Origin: Seongchinamella sediminis
GTDB lineage: Bacteria > Pseudomonadota > Gammaproteobacteria > Pseudomonadales > Halieaceae
DNA: 64,000 bases
Direction of reading: 5' to 3'
NCBI RefSeq assembly: GCF_003457605.1
Contig: NZ_QRAN01000013.1
Location: 1 to 64,000 of the forward strand
The notes under the pieces are model-generated. The model saw only the letters and a program-made list of their open reading frames with translations, ran no database searches and was not told where the DNA came from. The position numbers were made by a program, and so were the translations under genes. Below, one piece after another: positions 1 to 6,852 of the stretch (within the stretch, counting starts at the first letter, position 1; every line of letters begins with the position of its first letter).

Positions 1-185
1 GTGTGCCCGCAAGGCGTGAAATCAGATCAAATCAGCCTGTTAACTGCCTGCGATTCCGTAATCGGAAAATCTCCGCGGAGATTTGGCCGAATCTGATGAC
101 TCATGAAATATTCAGGCTAGCGCTTGTTGGACCGCCCGATCCCGGCAGCAACAGGGAGCGCGTTGGACGTTTGCCGAACCCGGCT

Positions 186-707
186 TCAGGGCGCCTGCGG
201 CAGCCAGGCCGCGTCCCCGAGCACTGCCTGCGCCGCTGGCTCCGAGACCAGGCGCGAGGTGCGTCGGGCGATATACCAGCGACCTGTCTGGCGACGCAAC
301 TCCCAGGCATTAATGCCCAGGCGCATCAATTGCGGTTGTCCATCGCTGCTGTGGTACAGGCGGGAATAACCCGTCGCCCGTGCCTGGTCGCCGTTGACCT
401 CCACGGTGAGGGGGCCGACAGTGTGGGCGCAACCCGGCAGCAGCGATTGATGCAGCTCCGAGCCCAGCATGTCGCGGATTGCCTGGTGGCCGCGCAGGTC
501 GAGGTCGCTATTCTCCCCGCTCTGCTCCCGCCCCGCCCGCGGCGCGGACACCACATAGACCGCGTCATGCAAGTGACAATCCAGGGCCGACTGCACATCG
601 CCGCAGTCCACGGCCATACCGTACCGGGCAATCAGGTTGCGGATGGCCAGCTCATCCTCGGTGCGCTGCAGCCGTTGCTCCAGCGCCTCAATGCGCGCAT
701 CGGACAT
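186..707 (-). CDS. NTF2-like / SnoaL-like domain protein
   Basis: 173-aa protein with the small alpha+beta cone layout of the SnoaL-like/NTF2 superfamily: an N-terminal helix pair rich in Glu/Arg followed by IRNLIARYGMAVDCGD, where members of the bile-acid dehydratase/SnoaL-like group carry a similar YxxAxDxxD segment. The start was set at the ATG at 707 because GGAGAA lies 6 bases upstream; the open frame continues upstream only through unlikely sequence. Family members are small-molecule isomerases, dehydratases or non-catalytic binding proteins, so the substrate cannot be assigned. It is divergent from the heme A synthase gene and looks monocistronic. Confidence 0.75.
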   Translation of the reverse strand: MSDARIEALEQRLQRTEDELAIRNLIARYGMAVDCGDVQSALDCHLHDAVYVVSAPRAGREQSGENSDLDLRGHQAIRDMLGSELHQSLLPGCAHTVGPLTVEVNGDQARATGYSRLYHSSDGQPQLMRLGINAWELRRQTGRWYIARRTSRLVSEPAAQAVLGDAAWLPQAP

Positions 708-958
708 GATTTTTTCTCCTCCAGAATTGTAGCCCCTGTGCCACGGGGCTAAGTCAACGGAAACCCGGAAGGCCTGAGTCCCGGGCAAGCAGGGGGCCTG
801 AATCCAGGTACCGCAGCGCAGTATATCGTGCGCTATCGGCATTGTGCGGTGTAATCCCGGCGAGCGTGCCAGTGGGCTCTTTTCCTGGCCCGGGAGGGGC
901 AATTCGGATACTGTTGGGCCTGCGTTTGCAAGCATCCAGCCAACCGGAGGAATCCGCT

Positions 959-1936
959 ATCTATCGCTCATTGATCAGCCTCTCCATTGTCCTCACGCTG
1001 CTCACCGTCGTCCTCAGCGCCTACATTCGCCTGGCGGAGGTGGGCATCGGCTGCGAGCCCTGGCCGGACTGCTACGCCAGGCTGGACCCGGCGGCCGAGC
1101 AACGCGGCATTACCGTGCTTTCGGAACAGGGCCGGGAGATGGCGCACTACGGGGCGCGGGTGGCGCACCGCTACATCGCCAGCGTGCTGGGGCTGTTCAT
1201 CCTCGGTATCTTTATCAGCGCCTTGCGCCAGGGGCACAAGCGTTCCGCCTCGGTGTGGGTCCCCCTCGGCATATTCGCCATTACCGTGTTTCTCTCCCTG
1301 CTCGGCTATTACACCCCGACCCGCAGCAACCCGCTGATAACCATGGGCAACCTGCTCGGGGGCATGGTGCTGCTGGCCCTGTTGTGGTGGCTGCTGCAGC
1401 GGGAGGTGGAGGCACGGACCGGCGCAGGGGTGCCGGCGCGCCTGCGGCTGCCGGTGACAGCGGCGCTGGTGCTGGTGCTGGTGCAGATCACGCTCGGCGG
1501 CTGGAGCAGCGCCAACTATGCCTCGGGGAACTGCCCGGGACTGGTCTCCTGCCAGGGTGATCTGCTGGCCGCGGGTAATGTGGGGGATGCGTTCAACCCG
1601 CAGCGCACGATCACGCTGGATGCGACTGGCAAGGTGGTGGCGGAAGACGCCCTGGGCCTGATGAGCATGGCCCACCGCCTGACCGCGCTGCTGACGGCGG
1701 CCTACCTGGCGTGGCTGGTCAGGCGGCTGCGCCCGCAACCGCAGCTGCGGGCTACGCTGGTGTTCCTGTCGGTCTGTTCCATCGGCCAGATTCTGCTGGG
1801 GCTGGCCACCGTGCTCTCAGGTATCCCGCTGTGGCTGCTCACCCTGCACAACGCGCTGGCCGCGGGTCTGCTGCTGGCCTGCGTCAATCTGCTGCATCGC
1901 GCGACGCCCGCAGCAGCAGCTCCACCTCCGAGGTGA
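959..1936 (+). CDS. ctaA: Heme A synthase (CtaA/COX15 family)
   Basis: Integral membrane protein that oxidises the C8 methyl of heme O to make heme A. About eight hydrophobic helices are visible, with paired His-containing segments EMAHYGARVAHRY, SMAHRLTAL and TLHNALAAG, and the N-terminal motif GCEPWPDCYARL with the extracytoplasmic Cys pair of the family. The start is uncertain: no ATG/GTG fits, and the only good Shine-Dalgarno sequence (GGAGG, 946-950) is 8 bases before an ATC codon at 959. That start gives a 325-aa protein beginning just before helix 1, as in relatives; TTG at 971 or 914 are the alternatives. The 3' end overlaps the convergent TlpA-like gene by 53 bases. Its position beside the heme-copper locus suggests heme A supply to an oxidase, here or elsewhere. 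Confidence 0.88.
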   Translation: MYRSLISLSIVLTLLTVVLSAYIRLAEVGIGCEPWPDCYARLDPAAEQRGITVLSEQGREMAHYGARVAHRYIASVLGLFILGIFISALRQGHKRSASVWVPLGIFAITVFLSLLGYYTPTRSNPLITMGNLLGGMVLLALLWWLLQREVEARTGAGVPARLRLPVTAALVLVLVQITLGGWSSANYASGNCPGLVSCQGDLLAAGNVGDAFNPQRTITLDATGKVVAEDALGLMSMAHRLTALLTAAYLAWLVRRLRPQPQLRATLVFLSVCSIGQILLGLATVLSGIPLWLLTLHNALAAGLLLACVNLLHRATPAAAAPPPR

Positions 1937-2426
1937 CGGCGAGGGCGTCATCCTCGGTAAAGCCCAGCGCGGAGAAATGCACCCGGCCATCGCGGCCGAC
2001 CAGATAGTGGCTGGGATAGCCGACTACCCGGTAGGCGGTGGCGACGGAACGATCCGCATCGCGAACCAGGGGGAATTCGATGCCGTGGTCGCGGGCAAAT
2101 TGCCGCGCCGCCTCCGGGTCCTCGTCCACGTTGATGCCGATCACTTCGAAACCCTGATCGCGATGTTGCTCCCACAGTGACTGCAGGTGCGGCATCTCCA
2201 GCCGGCAGGGCACGCACCAGGAGGCCCAGAAGCTGAGATAGACGACATCACCCCGGTGTTCGCTGAGGGTCATCACGCCGTCGCCGGACAGCATGGGCAG
2301 CTCGAAATCCGTCGCCAGCGGCGCCTGGAAGCGCTGTTCACCGCAGCCGGCCAGGGTCGTTGTCAGTAGCGCCAGACCCAGCAGAACCTGCCAGTTTGCG
2401 CGCCTTGTGTTATCGTTTAGCGTCAT
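1884..2426 (-). CDS. TlpA/ResA-like thioredoxin-fold lipoprotein
   Basis: 180-aa periplasmic thiol-disulfide protein. It has an N-terminal hydrophobic segment ending in the lipobox LAGC (Cys28), so it is predicted to be lipid-anchored, then a thioredoxin fold with the active-site motif WCVPC (Cys71/Cys74) and the cis-Pro segment GYPSHYLV. TlpA/ResA proteins reduce apocytochrome haem-binding cysteines or the CuA site of cytochrome oxidase subunit II. The location between ctaA and the heme-copper cluster fits a CuA or cytochrome c maturation role, which is inference. The last 53 bases overlap the convergent ctaA. Confidence 0.88.
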   Translation of the reverse strand: MTLNDNTRRANWQVLLGLALLTTTLAGCGEQRFQAPLATDFELPMLSGDGVMTLSEHRGDVVYLSFWASWCVPCRLEMPHLQSLWEQHRDQGFEVIGINVDEDPEAARQFARDHGIEFPLVRDADRSVATAYRVVGYPSHYLVGRDGRVHFSALGFTEDDALAVTSEVELLLRASRDAAD

Positions 2427-2471
2427 GATCCTTTCCCGTTCACTTTGAGCCAGCCAGAAGAGAGCACTTCC

Positions 2472-2738
2472 GTGGAAATACTACTGTTCACTGCCGTCGG
2501 CATCGCCCTGTACCTTATCTGCGACCGATTGCTGGTGCTGATGGAGACCCTGCACGGTGAGCCCCTGCCGCAGCGGAATGTGGTGTTCTTCGTGCTGATA
2601 CTGACGCTGTCACTGTCCACGTTCAGCCTGCTGCGCAGCTTTCTTCACCCCGGTCAGGGCACGCAGAACGATCACCAGGAACAGCAGTCCACCGATGGAA
2701 GAGATCAGGCCCCCGAGGCCCATGAGGCCCATCCCTAG
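2472..2738 (+). CDS. Small two-helix membrane protein, hypothetical
   Basis: 88-aa reading frame from a GTG at 2472 (AGAGAG 7 bases upstream), divergent from the TlpA-like gene. It encodes two hydrophobic stretches (about residues 2-22 and 38-56) around a short polar loop, followed by a Gln/His/Glu-rich tail. The tail (2610-2738) runs antisense through the 3' end of the downstream heme-copper homologue, so the tail may be only the shadow of that gene and the true protein could be mostly the membrane part. I do not recognise the family. The hydrophobic pattern and divergent placement are the only support. Confidence 0.4.
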   Translation: MEILLFTAVGIALYLICDRLLVLMETLHGEPLPQRNVVFFVLILTLSLSTFSLLRSFLHPGQGTQNDHQEQQSTDGRDQAPEAHEAHP

Positions 2739-3998
2739 CACCCGCTCGATCGAATCCAGCCCCTGCTCGGCGCCGGCGACCTTGCGCTGGACGCCGTAGC
2801 CTCCCGACCAGACCAGCCCGCCCACGTGCATCAACTGGCCCACGCTGTAGATCACCGGCTGCCAGATGGCGTGCTGGAGATTGCGCAGGGGGAAGCCCAG
2901 CTGCGGTAGCAGCACGTAGCAGACGCCCATCATCGCCAGGGTCACGCCGACGATCGAACCGTGGTAGTGGGCGGGAATGGTGACGTTGCTGCCGCTGATC
3001 AGGAAGCCGATCAGGCCGCCGATGCCAAACAGGAACAGGGAACACTGCAGGGCCGACCGGGCCAGCCACTCGCGCGGGTTGTCGCCGCCGTAGCGCAGCA
3101 GGGCCCAAAGCACCGCCAGCGCCAGCGGCAGGGTACCGAGGCTGCCGCCCCAGCGCATCAGCCAGGTAAACAGGCGCACGTGCTCCGCCGTGGTCGCGGG
3201 GTAGGCGAGATAGATCAGCGGGGAGACGAACACGCAGGCGAGGCCGACGAAGAGAATGACCAGCACCACGCGCGGGGTGATGGGCAGCTGCAGGCCGGCC
3301 TCCCGGCTCAGCCACAGCCAGCAGACCAGCATCAGCAGGGTGTAGGTGAACTGCAGCACGTGGCCCCCGCCCCAGAACAGCAGTTCGAAGAACGAGCGTC
3401 CCATGAGGTAGTCCGGCAGCTGCAGGTAGGACCAGACAAAACAGATCATTGCCACCGCGGCGGAGATGGCCGCGGCATTCAGGCCGAAGCGCAGGGCGCC
3501 GCGGGCGCTCATCCACGGCCCCACCGGCGCCATGAAGACCATGCTGTTGACCACCATCAGACTGAAGCCGATAGCGAAGGTGAACAGCCCGGCGAAGAAC
3601 AGCGGGTGCTGCAGCACTGGCACGTAGTTGCTCATCAGGGGCTGGGCGTCGCGCACGAAGGGCGAGCAGACGATCACCAGGGCGCCGGCGCAGGCGGTGG
3701 CCAGTGCCAGCCAGGCCAGCCAGGCCCTGCCCGGTCGCTGGTTCAGGCTCCACAGGAAACCGCCGAAGGCCAGGCTCCAGACCAGCACCGACAGGTCCAC
3801 ATGGACGACCAGCGCCGAGTGAAAAAAGTCGATCCAGGGAATGATGTCGGAGATCCAGGGTGTGCGGGAGGCGACCAGTAGCAGCGAGAAAATACCCGCC
3901 CCCAGCAGCGCCAGCACGCACAGCCACAGCCAGCCAAGTGCCAGCAGGCGCCGCGAATCGGCGGGTACTTCCAGGCTGTAATCCTGCTCCCGGTTCAC
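2610..3998 (-). CDS. Degenerate heme-copper oxidase subunit I homologue
   Basis: 462-aa polytopic membrane protein of the COX1 superfamily. His66 (VVHVDLSVLVW, helix II) and His344/His346 (PAHYHGSIVG, helix X) keep the haem-ligand pattern, and His213 (GGGHVLQF, helix VI) corresponds to one metal-B ligand. The invariant helix VII His-His pair is absent: the aligned stretch reads FVSPLIYLAYP (about 257-267). Helix VI also has Phe at the His+4 position where oxidases have Tyr. It may therefore bind haem but probably lacks a normal CuB/FeB site. It starts at a GTG whose last two bases form the upstream gene's TGA stop (GTGA overlap), so it is translationally coupled to the heme-copper cluster. 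Possible roles are a haem-b electron carrier, NO/O2 sensor or structural partner. Confidence 0.82.
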   Translation of the reverse strand: MNREQDYSLEVPADSRRLLALGWLWLCVLALLGAGIFSLLLVASRTPWISDIIPWIDFFHSALVVHVDLSVLVWSLAFGGFLWSLNQRPGRAWLAWLALATACAGALVIVCSPFVRDAQPLMSNYVPVLQHPLFFAGLFTFAIGFSLMVVNSMVFMAPVGPWMSARGALRFGLNAAAISAAVAMICFVWSYLQLPDYLMGRSFFELLFWGGGHVLQFTYTLLMLVCWLWLSREAGLQLPITPRVVLVILFVGLACVFVSPLIYLAYPATTAEHVRLFTWLMRWGGSLGTLPLALAVLWALLRYGGDNPREWLARSALQCSLFLFGIGGLIGFLISGSNVTIPAHYHGSIVGVTLAMMGVCYVLLPQLGFPLRNLQHAIWQPVIYSVGQLMHVGGLVWSGGYGVQRKVAGAEQGLDSIERVLGMGLMGLGGLISSIGGLLFLVIVLRALTGVKKAAQQAERGQ

Positions 3999-4489
3999 TG
4001 CAGTCGAAGCCCGTCCTTGAAGGTGGCCACCACCACCTGCGCGGGCTGCAACTGCAGCTCCCGCTGCAACTCCCAGGTCGGCCCGTCCACGGACACGTCG
4101 TCGTTCATGGTCAATTCGATGCGATGGGTGCCGGTGGGCAGGGTAAAGCGGCGGTACATGCTCGACACACCGTCGTTGTGCAGTCCCGACGGGGGCACTG
4201 ACTCACGGTACAGGGTGCGGTCGTCCACCCGCAGCTCCAGCAGCAATGGCGAGCGCTCGCGCGGACAGATTTCCGGTGCCTTCATGTTGCGCGGCAGGTT
4301 GGCGTTGTCCGCGCCACTGACCGGCACGCACTCGCCGATCACCTTCCCCGCGTGGCGGATGGCGAGCTTGAATACGGCCTGGTCGGGCCCCAGGCTGCGG
4401 TAGCTCGGCTGCTGGGTCAGGTAGACGATGGGCAGGAAGAAGGCGGCATAGAGTAGTGCCTGCGCCGCGTAGTGGCGCAGATCAGCCAT
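3995..4489 (-). CDS. Membrane-anchored periplasmic protein of the heme-copper cluster
   Basis: 164-aa protein with one N-terminal hydrophobic helix (about residues 9-25) followed by a beta-rich, probably periplasmic domain containing two cysteines (GECVPV and EICPRE) about 20 residues apart. It ends with RELQLQPAQVVVATFKDGL, resembling the strand-rich end of an Ig-like domain. Start and stop overlap the neighbours (ATGGCTGA with the upstream fusion gene, GTGA with the downstream gene), so it belongs to the same translationally coupled operon. I do not recognise the family; a structural or copper/haem-assembly role is only a guess from context. Confidence 0.75.
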   Translation of the reverse strand: MADLRHYAAQALLYAAFFLPIVYLTQQPSYRSLGPDQAVFKLAIRHAGKVIGECVPVSGADNANLPRNMKAPEICPRERSPLLLELRVDDRTLYRESVPPSGLHNDGVSSMYRRFTLPTGTHRIELTMNDDVSVDGPTWELQRELQLQPAQVVVATFKDGLRLQ

Positions 4490-6017
4490 AGTAGGCCTCC
4501 TCTTCTTCGGCGTGGTGCAGGTAGGCCTGGAACTCCTCAACTTCGCGCCCCAGCTTCCCTGTGCCCTGGGCGCCGAGCCAGCGCACGCGCACGCGTTCGC
4601 GGGGCACCCGGGTGCGCAACACCGGCATGCGCTCCTGTTCAAAGCGCTGGTCCAGCCAGGTGTTGCCGAAGCGGTGGTGACAATCGCCTTCGCAGCAGCC
4701 GCTGATGATAACGCCGTCGGCCAGTTCCTTGCGCAGAACGTAATCGACAAACGCCGGCGGCACCAGTGCCGAACAGGGCATGCTGATCGAGGCCACCGAG
4801 TTGTTTGCCAGGCCCTCCACCAAACTGCCGTGGTCGCAGCCGTAGAGCATGATTTTTGGAGCGTCCCCGTCCAGCGATTGCAGCCGGTTCTCGGTCAGCG
4901 ACAGCAGTTCCTTGATGTGCAGGCCCGGAATGCTGATGCCGGTAGTCAGTTCGTCCACATGGCGGAAAGGCGAGGAAGAAGGACACGCACCCGCGCAGAT
5001 GCCGCAGCTCACGCAAAGATCGGCATTGACCACGGACTGCTTGTGGTTGGGCTTGTAGTCATGCTCCTTCATGGTGATGGCTTCGTAGGGGCAGTCTGCC
5101 AGACACCAGCCGCAACCGTTGCAGTTGTCCGGGTCCACCACAGCAACAGGGCCCTGCTCGGGTCGGCGGTAGGGCAGCCACGGCACCACGGTGAGCAGGG
5201 TGGACAGTCCCACCAGCACCACCCAGGCCAGGCCGGCGCCGCCGTTTTCGATCAACAGGTAGGGGTTGAGGAAAAACCAGTCCAGGCCCACCTCGGTAAC
5301 GGCCAGGTCCAGGTTGGCCGGTTCCTGGCTCAGGGCCGGGCGCCACAGGGACACGGCGAGCATTGCCAGCAGGGTCCCCGCCGCCAGGCCACGGGCAGGA
5401 TTGCTGCGCGGGGCGGTGACGCGCTTGATATGGATGAACATACCAATCAGCAGGGCCAGCGGGAAGCCGATGTGCAGGAACACCAGCAGCGAGAAGAACC
5501 GGTCCGAGAGGGTGGATTCATTGAGGAAATTGCTGGCCATGGGGTCCACCATGAAGGGCAGCGCGTCGAACCACTCGGCGGTGCGCACGGCGATCCACTG
5601 CGCCTGGGTATCCCATACCAGCCAGTAGCCGCCGATGGCGGAGGCGAACAGCAGCCACAGCAGCGGGATGCCGGACACCCAACTGAACCAGCGGGGACCA
5701 CTGTAGCGATCCATCGCGAACTCGCGCAGCAGGTGCAGGGTGACGCACACGCCCATGGCGGCGGAGGCGTAGCGGTGGAAGCTGCGCATGACCCCCCCGA
5801 GATACCACTGCTCGTGAGTGATTCTCTCGATTGAGGCATAGGCGCCGATGATACTGGTTTCGAAGAACACGAACAGGTAGATGCCGGTGATCGCCACGAT
5901 CCAGAAATAGAAAAAGGACAGGGCGCCGAGCTGGTACATGGGGTTCCAGTTTGGCGTAAACGCGGCGGAGAACAGGTCGTCCAGCCGGTTGAAGAGCGTT
6001 TTCAGCACGGATTTCAC
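4482..6017 (-). CDS. Cytochrome b6 - dicluster ferredoxin - FlpD/MvhD fusion
   Basis: 511-aa membrane protein with three modules. Residues 1-285 are a cytochrome b6-like bundle whose haem ligands His81/His95 and His182/His196 keep the exact 13-residue spacing of bc1/b6f cytochrome b. Residues 295-350 hold two 4Fe-4S motifs, CNGCGWCLADCP and CVSCGICAGACP. Residues 388-480 match the FlpD/MvhD family (Cys394, Cys415 and GCCEGDCHHRFGN), which in hydrogenase-heterodisulfide reductase complexes carries a 2Fe-2S cluster and passes electrons to HdrA. It probably links the quinone pool to soluble or membrane partners of the neighbouring reductase. Start: the GTG at 6017 overlaps the upstream stop (GTGA); GTG codons at 6047 and 6008 are alternatives. 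Confidence 0.86.
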   Translation of the reverse strand: MKSVLKTLFNRLDDLFSAAFTPNWNPMYQLGALSFFYFWIVAITGIYLFVFFETSIIGAYASIERITHEQWYLGGVMRSFHRYASAAMGVCVTLHLLREFAMDRYSGPRWFSWVSGIPLLWLLFASAIGGYWLVWDTQAQWIAVRTAEWFDALPFMVDPMASNFLNESTLSDRFFSLLVFLHIGFPLALLIGMFIHIKRVTAPRSNPARGLAAGTLLAMLAVSLWRPALSQEPANLDLAVTEVGLDWFFLNPYLLIENGGAGLAWVVLVGLSTLLTVVPWLPYRRPEQGPVAVVDPDNCNGCGWCLADCPYEAITMKEHDYKPNHKQSVVNADLCVSCGICAGACPSSSPFRHVDELTTGISIPGLHIKELLSLTENRLQSLDGDAPKIMLYGCDHGSLVEGLANNSVASISMPCSALVPPAFVDYVLRKELADGVIISGCCEGDCHHRFGNTWLDQRFEQERMPVLRTRVPRERVRVRWLGAQGTGKLGREVEEFQAYLHHAEEEEAYYG

Positions 6018-6826
6018 TGCTTGCCTGCTGCCAGGCTGCGCCGCCACTCGCGAATCAGGGCCCAGCCGAAGATGATGGAGACGAGTACACCCACAAAGGT
6101 ACCGATAAAGACGGATATGTCGATATAGTAACGGTCGGTGGCGGGATCGTACACCGTGCAGAACAGGCGGATGCGGTTGCCCAGGTAGTCCAGGGCGGAT
6201 TGCTCCCGCGGCCGGCCGAACACCAGGTCCTTGAGGGGCTCGATGAGGTGCGGCGTGGGAAACTCGATGCCGTAGATCTGCCGGTAGACGCGGCCATCTG
6301 CGTCGAGCACCGAGGCCTGGATGAGGTGGTCAAAGCCGCGTGAGGAGGGTGTGTAGATAAAGCCCAGTTGCTGCACCAGTGCCTCGACCTGCTGCTCGCT
6401 GCCGGCGAGGAAGTCCCAGCGGGGATCCTCCACAGCGTTGTCCTTGCGAAACTGGCGCATGCGGGCGGGGCTGTCGTTGGCGGTGTCGAAACCGACGGTC
6501 ACCACGTTAAAACTGTCGTCGTCCAGCGCGTCGCGGGCCTTGGACACCACCTCGTCGAGATTGCGGGTGGTGGTGGGGCAGATATGGTGGCAACTGGTGA
6601 AAATCAGGCTGACCACCAGCGGCTTGCCGCGGTAGTCCTCCAGCTGCACCGGGCTGCCGTCAGCGGCCAGCAGTTCAATGCCGCTCACGGTGTTGCCGAT
6701 GGCCGCCTGGCTGTAGGCCAGCGCCTCGTCTCGGCTGAACTGGCCGAGCTCGGACTCGGCCGTGGCCGTCATGGCGCACAGCGACAAAAGAAGGCCGGCG
6801 ATTGCCGGCCGTAGATACATCTGCAT
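6014..6826 (-). CDS. SCO1/SenC-type copper chaperone
   Basis: 270-aa protein with an N-terminal signal segment, a thioredoxin-like SCO domain and a C-terminal membrane helix (about residues 240-262). The Cu-binding residues are Cys79 and Cys83 in TSCHHICP, with distal His167 in GFDHLIQAS. SCO/SenC proteins load or reduce the CuA centre of subunit II. The ATG at 6826 begins a normal signal peptide; the open frame upstream is overlap with the subunit I gene. The gene lies 26 bases after subunit I and overlaps the cytochrome b fusion start. The order CuA subunit - subunit I - SenC is the one described for norSY-senC (sNOR) loci in ammonia oxidisers. Confidence 0.9.
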   Translation of the reverse strand: MQMYLRPAIAGLLLSLCAMTATAESELGQFSRDEALAYSQAAIGNTVSGIELLAADGSPVQLEDYRGKPLVVSLIFTSCHHICPTTTRNLDEVVSKARDALDDDSFNVVTVGFDTANDSPARMRQFRKDNAVEDPRWDFLAGSEQQVEALVQQLGFIYTPSSRGFDHLIQASVLDADGRVYRQIYGIEFPTPHLIEPLKDLVFGRPREQSALDYLGNRIRLFCTVYDPATDRYYIDISVFIGTFVGVLVSIIFGWALIREWRRSLAAGKQ

Positions 6827-6852
6827 AGTAAACCGCTCTGGGAAATAAGCCG

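Noticed and set aside
3-752. Long plus-strand frame at the window start
   Set aside because: It is the antisense shadow of the NTF2-like gene; bases 1-185 alone show no ribosome-binding site or family match, so no gene was called there.
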